A stretch of 64,000 nt of DNA from contig NC_088340.1 of NCBI RefSeq assembly GCF_036884655.1, positions 9,897,001 to 9,961,000 on the forward strand, in the 5' to 3' direction. Shown one piece after another: positions 13,599-25,728 of this stretch. The notes beneath the pieces were generated by a model. The model searched no databases, was not told where the DNA came from, and worked only from the letters and a program-made list of their open reading frames with translations. Made by a program: the position numbers and the translations under genes. This DNA comes from Musa acuminata AAA Group (lineage: Eukaryota > Streptophyta > Magnoliopsida > Zingiberales > Musaceae). The first letter of the stretch is position 1; every line of letters starts with the position of its first letter.

Positions 13599-16100
13599 TC
13601 ACATCTTCCTTGAACTTGCCCTATAGCACTGTAGACTGCATAAGGGAAGTTTAGTCTTGGAGTCCCGATACCTGTATGCATTTGTACACGATGGGGCAGC
13701 ACATTTCTCTCGTGGAAGAGGGTAACTGAATCAAGGTTAATCCAGAAAGAATATCAATAATAAGCATGCAGGCAAAAGTTAGTTACATAAACAGAATGTA
13801 AGATGCCATAAAGCAAAATTAACCAAAGGGTGAAAACACATGAGCAATGCACAAACATAAGATATCTATGAAACATTACCAATTTTTAAGCCTCATGCTG
13901 TGAACCTGTTACCTCCCAAGTTTAAATTAGAAATTGACATCTCACCTGCAAGGCTTGGAGTCAAATATACTTGGAAGACCTACATCATCAGCAAAAGTAA
14001 CAACTGTGCCAAAGGGTCCCCTGACCCATCTAATGGTGCTCGGACTTAAAGGTTGTGACTTAGCCAACTTTGCCTTCAGAGAAAAATAAGGAAAAAAAAA
14101 CAATCAATTGGAGTACATTTAGAGCATCACTGAAGTTTGGGATCAGTACCTTCTCTTCGAGTTCTTTCTGCTTCTTTTCTTCTTTTTTCTTGTCAGAACC
14201 TTGACCTAATATTTTCCTTATTGCCTCAGCCTGTGAAGTTATATTCAATTAGGCAATTCCCTGATAATAGTAATGCCAAGTTACATCCAAAAAAGGAAAA
14301 ATAGACAAACCTCAGATTCTCTAGCTTGCTTCTCTACTTGCATTTTCCGTCTTTGAGCAGCCTCTGCTCTCTTTGCTTGTATCTCCACTTCAGATAACGT
14401 CTCCCTTTGTTCTTGAATCATTATACAAGGAAGGAAACATGAGAAAGTTTTCTTACAAGCTATTCTGTTAAGAGTATTGACAGTGATATCAGGCTTTACT
14501 TCTAGAGGGTGCAGATGGTAGCCCATTTGGGAACTCGATGAAACTTTCACCACTGCCTCCTTTTCCTGATTGAAGTGCCCGTTGACGTGTAGTAAGAGGC
14601 TCAGTCTTAATATCAGCTTGTAAGCCACTAGATTCCTTCTGTTTTCTTCTCTTGATCTCAGGCTCACCATCAGAACCAGGTTCTTCCTCTTCAACATAGT
14701 CTGTATCATCATCTTCCTTTCCTCCTGGTCTTAAGTTCCTAGTATTCTCTTTGATTGATTGAGAAACAACATAGTCTTCATCCATCTCATTAACAGTATT
14801 TCTGTTGCTAGGAAGCTTGGATATTTTCCTTTTCTTGACACTGTTCTCGCTGTTATCCTCAATTTCCGCAGAATCAACTGCAGAAGCCTTAGAAGTTTTA
14901 ACTTTTTCAAGGTAACGAATCTCATCATCTTCCTCCTCATTATCAAACATTCGCCTCTTTGGGACCCTTTTACTCTTACGAGTGGGCTCAAAAGAGGCAC
15001 TCATATGAAACTTGTCTGATTGCTTTCCAACTAAGCTTTCTTCAGCCACTGTTCCCGTAGAATCCTCCTTCATCCCATGAGAAACGCTCGATCCACTGGA
15101 TTCCTTCCTCTGATCTCCTTGTGAGCCATTCCCCCTCTCCGGTAGAGATTGACCATCAGAGTAACTCTGAAACTGAGAACAGAAGTAAATCACAATGCCA
15201 CTACAGTCCACAGTTCTTCGAATGAGTATCAACATAAAGGCCATACAACACAGATAAAGCTCAGACCTGAATGATAAGACATCTTAAGAATTTACTAGCA
15301 CAGCATATTTTACTAAATTACCAGGCAAACATCTCTAACATATTTGAATCAACATTATTGATCATACACTATTATTGTAGTAGGCAGTTTATTAACTTAT
15401 GGCTAAGTTTCTATTTTCAGAGTTATTGTTCCATGATGAGCAAATATTAAAATATGTATCTGTGGCAGCATACTACCGGGTCAATAAGCTTGAGACGATG
15501 GTGAGATGCATCCAAGGAACGTGGATGTTTTGCAGAAGAAGATCCACCTTCATCTGTCTCAATTATTGTGTGTGTAACTCCACCAACCTTGAGCTTCACC
15601 TTCCTTGGCTTGTTTTCAGCCATCACATTAGAAACCGCTTCTGGCTGCTGCAAATTATAACTCACATCACTCTTTCCTACATTGGCATCCAGGGATTTTG
15701 ATCGCTCCTCAGTATCTTCTTTAACCTTGTCTGTGCTTCTCCACTTCGCTGGGACCAGGACACCTTTACTGCGGCGTTTCGAGTCAAAGCCATGTCCACC
15801 TCGTGAACTGCCATAATGCATCCCATCAACCCCTCCAAACACCTTATCACTTTGCTTGATCTTCTTTGAAGAAGCTATATTGACAGATGAACTCTTTGGA
15901 GGAGGGTTGTTGAGATAATATTCTTTCCTTCTGGTGCTGGATTCGCTGCATCCATCATCAACAGGAGAGAGACTCCTCAAATTATCATAAGATTCTGAAA
16001 CCAGCTGTGCCTCAAGCCGAGGCCGCCTCAAGGTAGCACTCCTCGGCTTCTTCATCACAGTATTCGAACCACCGAATCCCAGGCCTCCCAAGCCCTCCAT
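13599..16100 (-). CDS. INO80 chromatin-remodelling complex subunit B-like (PAPA-1 + HIT finger)
   Basis: Nuclear protein of the Ies2/INO80B family, expected to activate the INO80 nucleosome-remodelling ATPase. Six exons: 15477-16100, 14500-15172, 14311-14411, 14150-14230, 13946-14073 and 13599-13725, all in phase, giving 577 residues. The start at 16100 opens with a Gly-rich MEGLGGLGFGG. Residues 1-430 are low-complexity and rich in Ser, Lys and acidic runs (EEEDDE, DDDTDYVEEEE), with basic tracts such as KRRMF and VKKRKISK that could serve nuclear import. Residues about 436-495 form the Lys/Glu-rich PAPA-1 helix (AEAAQRRKMQVEKQARESE, then EAIRKILGQGS). The C-terminus is a HIT-type zinc finger with CAAPSC and LCSLQC, ending only a few residues later. 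Family assignment rests on PAPA-1 plus HIT together; role in the complex is known from the family, not shown here. Confidence 0.9.
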
Positions 16101-16800
16101 AAGAAAGATGCCAACTTTAACCGATCAAAGTACTACGTCCTTTTGTATTCCTATCTGGTAATCACATTCCCAACAAAAAGGAGGTAAAGAAGCAGAAGAC
16201 GCATATTAAAATGAGTTCAATCATCTAGTGGATTCTAAAAACTAACACCAAAGAAGACAGAAGTACAGTGAAATTAGAAACCAATAGCATTACGCAATTA
16301 AAACCAAAAAAGAAACATATCGAGCAACAAAACCCTAGTACAAAAAGAAATCAATACGACTTCCAAAATTCGCATTAAAACAAAGAAAAACCAACGGAAC
16401 AAAGACTGGAACACGCAGGTACTAAAAATCACTGATCGTAAACCAAGCAAAAGAAGATTAAATCTGGAAAATCAACAACCGTGAACATAAGCCCAAGGGA
16501 GAAAACCGGAGAAAAAATGCAAGTAAAAGGAAATCCACGCAAAAGGAACCGACTTTGGTCCACCGATCAAACAGACGAGGGATTCTAACACCGAGGAGGA
16601 GGAAATTAAAAGGAATCTTGGTTCAGAGGACAAGATATTCTCACCCAGAAGCGAAACAGAACCCGAAGACGGACACCGAAGGGCGAGAGGAGGACAGGAC
16701 ATAGGTGAAACTGGGATCCTCGGAGCGGCCGACGTAAAAGCTGGCGTCGCAGAATCGAGGATAACCAGGTAGATGACGAGGACTAGGGTTAGCGTCTACG
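16101..16800 (-). promoter_or_regulatory. INO80B-like 5' leader with probable UTR intron
   Basis: Reading toward the gene, a GC-rich leader near 16650-16780 ends CGCTTCTGG before gtgagaa (a good donor), and an acceptor-like attaccag lies near 16157, about 55 bases before the ATG. This suggests a 5' UTR intron of about 0.5 kb. TAACCCTA (16784-16791), a telo-box-like sequence, sits at the likely promoter. Confidence 0.5.
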
Positions 16801-17663
16801 GACGAGAAGGAAAGCGGGGCGACTCTGTCTGCTTCCCGCTTCTACGATAATGATGGGTTATTTCCTCCGTCGCGTATAACACGGTGTGATGTCCGTCACT
16901 CGTAAACCCGAGAATGATTACTTCAAAAACAATCTTCCTCCAACGACCATAGAATATTCTTTTGCATGATATTTTAGGGATTGGAGAAGCCCAGTTAGTG
17001 TTTGATAACTTCTGTTTCAGGTCTTGAATTGTCATCTGATCTTCTTTAGTTGTTGAATCAAGTTTGTACGACCTATTTACCTATGGATATGGTGGTCAAA
17101 CTCGGTAAAGTTGATATTCTAACGTCACATGGTTCGGGAGTTCGTTTGTCGGCCGCTCCCTTGTATTGCTACGAGGAGGAGTTTTTGTCATCTTCTTCCC
17201 TGCAAAATGGATTTAGGAAGGAGCCCAAGATAGTTTAACTATAAAACCATTGGTCGAGCGCCTCCCGGAAAGAACCCACCTTCTTATTGTGGTTTAGGGA
17301 CCATACATTGATGCTCACACTTGCTTTGTATGTGGGGCACGAGAAAAAAGCATATGCATGAATCACATCACCTGTGTCTCCGCATCTCAAAGAGAAGTTT
17401 GGATTTTATCTGGGCAATTCAAAACATCTTCTCTCAGCAGGCTCCTAACCATCACTGCCGGTGTACTACTGATCTGCTCCTATGATGCTCCACAGACAGG
17501 AGCTGATAGAACATAAAGAATATACAGAAGGCTATACTTCATTTACGACTATAATCCTGCTTGCATCGTTCAAGGGAATGCTAAGCAGAGAACCTGACTC
17601 TTCGGTGAAAGAACCAATCCACATGCATAATGTAAGTTCACTGTTTCCTCCTCTGATGTGTGA
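16801..17663. other. Intergenic region
   Basis: Contains the upstream region of the INO80B-like gene on its left and the 3' flank of the CNOT9-like gene on its right. No coding or repeat structure could be supported. Confidence 0.55.
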
Positions 17664-20600
17664 TCACCACTTTTCTGAAAGATGGACTTCTGCCTCTTTA
17701 CCAACGTTGAGAAGAAGCTGATGCAACAATTCCCTGATCATTGGGTACTTCTGCAGTTTCATGGAAAATAGATTTTTGGTTCAGGACCAACGAAACATAT
17801 TTCTTATGGCTAACACATTCTATCTAAAAGCAGGATACCTCAGTCATCTCATGGAAGGAGCCATTTGCAATAGCCTCTGGAAGGTTGTTCTTAACGGCAT
17901 CATATCCCCTGAAACAAATACTTATCAGAAAAGGCTGGATCTAGCAATCAGTATACCGAATTTACATTCCAGAGCAGTTTACTTGTCATGTCTGCAGAGA
18001 ATAATGTAGCATCTTATGGAGTGGAACAGTAGGCGAGGAGAAAAGTCTTGGTCAACTGCTAAAAGATTGACCTTGTTTCATAATGAGGATAAAAATTAGC
18101 AAGAAGATATTTTTAGAATAAAATGAAGGATCAAGACTATGATTATATGTGTGGATAAAAACTAGTTATTGGATGTACCAGCCCGTTCCATGTCCGAATC
18201 AGTCCATCGAGGACATGTGTGCATGTGGGATCACAAATAAAAGATATACCAGAGTTGTCATGAAGTATGGCTTCAAGGATGTGCATTGCTATCTGCATTT
18301 AATTTAGTTTGAGACCTTATATTTTTCCACAAAAAATCTACGACCAAAAATGTTATGACCAGACTATGTTCTCTTCAGAACACCCATAAAAAAGATGAAA
18401 GAGAATTGGTTACTCAAAACAGTCTTTTCCAATGGAAAACAATACAAAAGGTCAAGCAGCTTCATAGAAGTAAAAGTCAAACTCAAACTACAAATAAGTA
18501 CATGGCATAGCAAGAATGGAACAGTTTTTGCATCCTTCTGGCAGAATTTGATAACACCCAAGAGACAATCCTACAAGATCATTGTGACTAAACATGCAGC
18601 AATTTTTTCCAAGATCTGCAACATGTAAATATTTCCAGTTTTTCCTGAAACTTCACAAAGAGTTCCTTCTTTTCATAGTTTACATTTAACCACAAGTGTT
18701 ATGCGGACTCGCAGTTGAAGAGTTATGAAAAGAACAAGAATAAACGAAATTAAGGATTGCCTAATAGATATGCCAGTGAACATCATACGGGTATTTATGC
18801 ATATTTACAAACTAGATATGATATGTACAAATAAAAAGGGGATACATGCAAAAATGTATCATACAAATTATCTAAATGTACAAATAGTAGATAAATACTG
18901 ATGGATATTTGATATATTAGAATCTATTTATGAACATCAATTTTTTATCTATGCCATAACATTACATTTGTTTCTGTTGATGGCATAAGAAAGTTAAAGT
19001 TGTGCTAAATTAATAATGTCTTCAGATACTCATGAAGAAAATTATGAGTTGAATTGCTTTCTAGCTGGAGAATGCTTCATTCTAACTTGAGGGTTATGTG
19101 CAAATCAGAAGCCATATGACTCAATATATGTAGCCTATATAACAGACAATTGTCTCATCAATTACTATTGCTGAAAAAATATTTTAAATTCTTATATTCT
19201 CATTTAATAGTCACTTCTTACATTTAGATAAACAACATATTAAACAAATGAGAAAAACTAGATGATCTTCGTTGGCAGGAAACCAAAGGATAGAGTGAAG
19301 GTGCAGGACAATTGAAGCATAATCTATAGGACATAAAAAGAAAAATTAGCCGAAAATGCAGAATTATTATAAGGGACATACCACTTTACTAAGCTCACTT
19401 CCATTCTCCAAAATGCAATGACATACTTCTATTATGTCGTTCTCAATAGCCCACTTTATAATCCTCGATTCTCTACCCTTCAAACAAAATTTTGTTCAGG
19501 CTATTGTACCATTACTAATGTGTTGCACAGATAATTAAAAAATGAAGGACCTGGCACAAGATTCCAAACACTGAAAGAGCAATCGTACGGACATCTTCAA
19601 ACACCTCATTTGTGCTCTTAAAAAGTATCAAGGGTACCAAAAAGTTTGGACCACAGGCTGGAACAAGTAGATAAAGAACATATTTAGTTATAATTGAGTT
19701 CAAGATATGTTTCTGCACTAAAAAAAAAAAGAAAATAAAAAGTTGGGGGGGTGCGAAGGGGGCAAAATGTACATGTAACAACGAGTAGAAAATCAACCAA
19801 AAGACTGCAGGATTAATGTTGTCATTTGTGATAGGTTCAAGAGAAATCAGGAAACTGTTGAAGTCTGTTAAATTATTATAAACTGAAAGCCAACAAGTTC
19901 TCATAGTTGAACCTGAAAATTACTTGAAGCTTAAATTTAGCAGATAAGCCACAAATACTTGAAATTTCAAGGATCACAATTTTTTGCATGAAATAGTTGG
20001 CACCTTCGACTAACAAACTTTGATATTTTTGGCAAAAGATAAAGAACTGTAGTAGCCATTTCCCATAAGGATGAATATATGCTTGCATAAAATTAAAGAT
20101 GTATTTACTGAAACGATGATACAAAATTATTTATCTCATTGGAAAAAAAGGAATTAGAAAGTTGATCACAAAATAGTCCAAATTGATGATTTTATGATGC
20201 AGAGATGGTAAAAGAAAGATAGAATATAAGAAAATAACAGTTCACAAGTCTTCAATAGCAATTCATTAAATTCAAGTGTTCACCATCCAAATGGGATACG
20301 TTATCCACTTATCCAGTTTGGAATCTGGATGATAGCAATAATTAATGTAAAATGCAGAGCCCATTATTTTATTTTGTACAACAGACCAAAGGTTTACCAT
20401 CTACAAATCTTTGCCTGGTTTCGTTGTTAGCAGCAACACTCTGCAAAGAGCAAAATCTGCTTAATAACTGCACTAAATTTGAGGCAACAGAAAAATAATC
20501 TATCACGGGGGCAGGAAATCTGACCTGGAAAAGAGTGAGAACATTAATAAGACGCTTTATGCTTCTTGAATCGAGTTTTTCATCTTCCATCTTCTTGTAA

Positions 20601-23600
20601 AAACCTACAATTTCCTGTTCCATAAGACCCAAGATTTGTAGCATTATACTATGATGTAATTCAAAGCACTTGCAACAAACACATAACCTAGAAATAAACA
20701 ACCTGTAGTAATATGCACAGTGTACCACAGGAATTAAACACCATATATCCAGTCCGGAAGTAATTATCCAAATCCTCTTCCCTTTTCTGATATAGAAAAG
20801 GTAACAAGTCATTGGCTTCTGGTAAATTGAGAGAATTTAAACCATCTTCATAAAATTCCAGTCAGTGCTGAAAAAAATAAAATATTGATATTCCTTTTTA
20901 TAACCATCAGAAGAGCAAGCCAAATGACACCAGAGAATTAAACATAATGGTGAATGAACAATACAAGAAGAATAGATTTAAAGCGACCAAAGCATCCCTT
21001 TATCACATGCAATTTGAATTGTGTGGGCAAACCAAAAAATAAAGAAAAAGTTCAACAGAAAGAAACAAGCAAGCTCAATGAAAGTTCAAAATGCAGACAT
21101 CAAGCATACTGAATAATAAAAACCAAAAGTCAGTTTATAAATGGCAATACCAGGAAGCACTTAAGATTTAACCAATTGAAAGCCATCAAAAGCAACAATG
21201 CCTAAAGCTTTAGGAAATCCATTAAAACCCAAGTAATGATCCATTCCCTTTGCCTTTCGAAGTAAACAAACAAAGAAATAGGTAGACATCACCAATGCAG
21301 ACTTACTTTTGGAAAATTACTAGACACCAAGCAGACTAAAGGATAAAACGAAACATCAAGCTAGCATGGGTGAAGACAAAGATGCTGATCTTTCTTAAAG
21401 GCATGAGAAAAAAAGATGAGCCTGCTTAACTAAAGATATTACAGATTATTCTGAATAAACAAAGTAAAAGATCATGAAAATGGTATTATGCAAGATACTA
21501 AAACACTGAAAGAAAGAGAGAATTTTATGTGTGCTAATGATTCTGAAGAAATATTACATAGCTCGATAAGTGTGTTCTTTTAACCTAGTTTTAGAAAACT
21601 TCATTGCAAATGTAGGTTGAAATTTAGAGTGTGAATTGCAGAACGAGTTGGTTTCTTGCAGGATATATGGAGTGCACATAGTTCTTTAAGCACTTTAATT
21701 CAAAACATGTTTAAAATAGACTGAGATCAGAATTTAAAGTCGAATCAATTGGAAATCGATGGAGGACTGGTTTCAGCAGGAAAATTCCTGGGAGTTTGAA
21801 GAATGATTTTGATCAGCTTATGGAATTGCTATGGCATTGTCAGGTCACCTGAGAGCTCGTTGATGAGCGGTTATTTTTAGTGAATTATTTGTATAGATTT
21901 TTAAATCATGGAGGCATGAACTTAAATTCAGAACTGCTGTACTACTTTGCAAGTTTGTCATTTGCCAGGATATAGTTAATAGATGCATTACAAGTAAAAA
22001 CAACTTAGTTAGAAACCAGATTTAAAAATTTGTTTTAGACAGAAACCAGAGAGTGTTAAAAATTTGTTTCTTTTTTGTCCTATGACCAAAAAGTTTCAGA
22101 AGCTGTTAAAATAATGAGATGCATTTCCAAGGAAAACATGCATCAGCTAAGTATTATGTCAACGAAAAGATAGTTAGGATGCCTTCAGGGGGCCTTTTAT
22201 GTAGACCATACGATGAAGAAGATAAGCAAAGATTTTCTGATAATAAGAGAAAGTTTTGTTGAATTACAAAATTTGATCAAATTCAACTTTTATCATGGAC
22301 AGGTATAACCTCGTCCGACAAAAATGTGAACCTGTTGTCCATTTATCCAAAAATGTTCTTCTTTGCAACCAATTCATATTGATTTTTTTATTTTGAAGAT
22401 TCATTTTGATATTGATCTCCAATGTTCTCCCTTGCGTTATTCACATGATGAAGAGCCGATAAAAAAATTTTCAGACCAGTCTTTTGGGAGTTTTTCTTTA
22501 TAATGTTGTCTTTTGTATAAATGGTTGTATTTTCTGTGAGATAGTTCAGAGAATTGTCTCCTTTAGAGATGGTTCTGTTGGTAAGCTTAGAATTTATTTT
22601 CATTTAACATTTTTTGACGTGTCCTGAACCAAATGATGTACAGAAAGAGGGCAAAATCATTTCCCGTCTTTCTTTTTAAAAGAAGACACTAAGCAAAACC
22701 CAAAAAACTTTATATGCTATTTATTAGTTGGAAAGAAATCACAAGCTCAAAAATCAGCAACTATTAATAACGGTACTCCAAGAACACTGAAATGCAAGAA
22801 ATTAGGAATCCATGACAAAGATGAAAACCATGACTCAGACCAAACCAGCAAATGGAAATTTTAAACAATATAAATAACAAACAAAACAAACCCAAGTAGA
22901 AAAGGGATGAAAACAATATCAAATATAATGCCAATTTTCAAGAATAGTGAACAATTGAAACCAAAATCTTCACCAAAAGCCTACTTACATGGTGACAATG
23001 TGGCGTTGAAAAAGAAAGATTGCATGTAAATATGGGTACTAACAACAACAAAAACCCAAATAAAAAGAATAGTGAACAATTGAAACCAAAAGCTTCACCA
23101 AAAGCCTACTTACATGGTGACAATGTGGCGTTGAAAAAGAAAGATTGCATGTAAATATGGGTACTAACAACAACAAAAACCCAGATAAAAAGAATAAAGC
23201 TGAATGCCAATACGTCTTCAGAGTTGAAATACTGACTAAAAGGCAAGTAAAAGAGACGACAAAAACATGAAAAGATAATTAATTAGTACCAAGCGGCAAT
23301 ACCTAGCTTCCGGAAACAAAACAATCCAATTATTAGAAAGACCAACAGGGAACGTTCAAGACGGTGAGCAAGAACCACTCGCCTCGACCAAGAAATTACT
23401 AAGATATCTGATGGCGTTCTCCCTGAGGTCTTCGTCGAGGAACTCGAGGATGGTCTCCGGCAACACCATGGGCCGGCTCATCCACTTCAGCTTGTGCTTT
23501 TTCCCCCTGATTACCCCCGTCTTCGCGGCTGACACCGCCGAATAATCCCAAGAAACAACATATTACAAACCCCGTTCAAGAAATCAAGTACGCATGAGGA

Positions 23601-23756
23601 AATGAGAAAGGAACGGAAACCTTGGTCTGTCGTGGAATCATCACGCACGTTTATGGTTCTTTCCTCCAACCGGTTCCCCTTCTGTGGATCTTGGTCGCAC
23701 ATGCCGTCGCCAGCCTCCACCTTCGCCATCACTGTCGATGGGGTGAAGGTTCGCAT
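17664..23756 (-). CDS. Divergent CNOT9/RCD1-like protein (CCR4-NOT subunit family)
   Basis: Armadillo-type protein related to CNOT9 (RCD1/CAF40), the CCR4-NOT subunit that bridges NOT1 and mRNA-binding partners in deadenylation and repression. Eleven exons: 23621-23756, 23400-23528, 20703-20818, 20525-20614, 20398-20440, 19551-19657, 19382-19477, 18179-18292, 17983-18071, 17839-17908 and 17664-17750. Phases agree throughout, giving 358 residues. Family blocks in order: EFLDEDLRENAIRYL, FNSCGTLCILLQEIV, SVAANNETRQRF, TIALSVFGILC, ILENGSELSKV, HDNSGISFIC, DFSPRLLFHSIRCY, and NNLPEAIANGSFHEM near the end. Canonical CNOT9 proteins are more conserved: the usual SNRVCNALALLQCVASHP stretch is replaced by a dissimilar segment, and there is an extra N-terminus of about 55 residues. 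An alternative start is Met10 (23729). Intron 2 is about 2.6 kb. The (CT)n-rich leader lies just upstream. Whether it still joins CCR4-NOT is unknown. Confidence 0.82.
22942..23191. repeat. 125-bp tandem duplication in CNOT9-like intron 2
   Basis: Two nearly identical direct copies with a period of 125 bp (gaatagtgaacaattgaaac at 22942 and 23067). It is intronic and has no coding content. The near identity suggests a recent event. Confidence 0.9.
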
Positions 23757-24080
23757 ACTCTAAATCGAGCCGTTTCTTCGATGGAGAGAAAGACAGAGAG
23801 AGAGAGAGAGAGGACAGCGGAGAGAGGAGCGAGGAGCGAGAGAGAGAGAAAAAAAATCAAAATCAAATAAATGAACAATTTTACCCTTTCCTTGCCATTT
23901 GAATTGTATCCCAACCCAACTTCCAAAAAACCAACCCAGCCCGGCCCAATAATCTGGGTGAGTCGGGTTCGTCCAGACGAACTCAAAGCTTCGATCAAAT
24001 AATTACACGACTCTTAAAGATCGATGTACGCAGATCTCAAGCGGTGAAATCCGTGCCCCGCATAGTAGCGGATCCGAGTT
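23757..24080. promoter_or_regulatory. Bidirectional intergenic promoter region
   Basis: A short gap separates the divergent CNOT9-like (minus) and FAR1-related (plus) transcription units. It carries a GA repeat at 23795-23812, which reads as (CT)n in the leader of the CNOT9-like gene, a common feature of plant core promoters. GC content rises toward both genes. Transcription starts were not determined. Confidence 0.45.
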
Positions 24081-25728
24081 TAGTCGACATCACGTGTCGT
24101 ACACGTGCTATTCCCTCCCCCGGCACGAGCCTGCGAACCGAACCGAGAGAGGACATTCTTCTTCCCGGAGAGGGTTTGGGGTTTCTCTTCGCCAGTTTGG
24201 TGGCTTTGAAGCGAGAACTCCCCCTCTGGATCTCGATTCGAGCTGAGGTGTGCGTGAATCAGGTCAGTTTCTTTCGTCCATGGATTCCCTCTGCGCCGCA
24301 ACGCGCAAAATTGCTTCTTGTTTCGTTTTCCTTTTTCTTCCTTCTTTTTCTGAAAGAATAAATCATCATCTCTGCTCGGTGTCAAATTTGCTGAAAGAAT
24401 GAAATTTATAGCAAAAGAAACCTTGGTGTTCACCAATCCGTGAAATTACTCTCTAATGGGAGCTACATATTCTGTCATCTCCATTGTGATTTAGTGAGCT
24501 TGCGATATTAGTGGACTTTGATTGGTTGCTAGTGATTCTTTTTTCTTGCAAGGTATGGTTCGGGAAGCCATTGCAGAAGTCGTTTCAGCTCCGATGTTAC
24601 TTTTGGTTCCTGCAAAATTAGGTTAAATAGTTAATACTTCTGTGAAGGGATTATTCAAAAAAAGATTTTTCTTTTTTACCAATGTCTAGCCAGAAACAAC
24701 CTCTCTATTGGCATAGGGCAACGATGTGTGCATCTAACCTCCGTATTTCACATTTGTGCTGAGAGCTTCACCTACAAGAATGCCCTTTTTAGTTATAAAT
24801 ACCAATTGATGTTGTACACAGCATAAGATTCTTACAAAAAGATGTTATTGTCATAGTTTAGTGACTTAGTTGCAATAGCGATCAACGGAAGAGTTATCAG
24901 CTAATCTGAGAATTAAGCAAAGAAGCCACTTGTCAGTGCTATGAACTCGCCTTTTTCTGTGCAATTAATGGTTACAAAGGAGGGCATATTCGACAAAACT
25001 AGTATGGTCGCAAACATGTAAAGTCACTTGTATCTGTGCTCTATAGCCACCGTCTAACAACTGTTTTAAACTTCAATAATTAGATATAGTGGAAGGAAAA
25101 TATGACTAGCATCATTCTTGAATAGGCGAGTCCGCACTGGAAACTTGTCTGAGTTTTGAGTATGCTCACCAAAGAGGGGGTTCCATGTCAAGGGTCAGAT
25201 TGTATGACTACGTTTTATATTATCTTTTTCCAACTGATATACTAAAAAAAATAGGATTGCACTGCTAACATTTGTGATCTTCTAAAGTTGCTCATCCAAT
25301 TTCTTCTCTTGGTCAGATTAGTTTGTGCCTGATGGCTTGCAAGTTATGCTGATTGCTTCTTTATGATGTCAATTCTTCATTGCTCATGTTGCAGTTTATG
25401 CAGCAGGTGTCCTGGGGAGCTTTGCTTATAATGTTCATCATTATTGGCAACCGTGTTCTCTCAACGTTATTTGCTTGAGCTTTTTAGTGATTATTTAATG
25501 TTACAGGCCGTACATCCTTTACCTCAAACCCAAGTTTTTAGATGCTGTTTATAAACACTTGCTGGTTGATAGGTTCTTATGATGTTTCTTTTTAACAGAA
25601 ATTGCTTTTATCAAGAAGGATGTAGATGAACCCTATACATTAAAGATATACATTTTAAAAAATGATGATATACCAAAGTTTTTTCATCTTCCAAGCAACA
25701 GAATTCTGACTTACAAAGTACTGATTCC
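24081..25728 (+). other. FAR1-related gene 5' leader and intron
   Basis: A GC-rich leader to about 24262 ends cgtgaatcag before gtcagt, a good donor. The following AT-rich 1.3 kb has acceptor-like sites (for example tttttaacag at 25599), suggesting a 5' UTR intron. In-frame stops precede the ATG at 25729. Exact UTR exons cannot be set without transcripts. Confidence 0.45.

Noticed and set aside
16801..17663. Extra coding exon between the two minus-strand genes
   Set aside because: Short frames here lack conserved blocks and do not join in phase with either neighbour.
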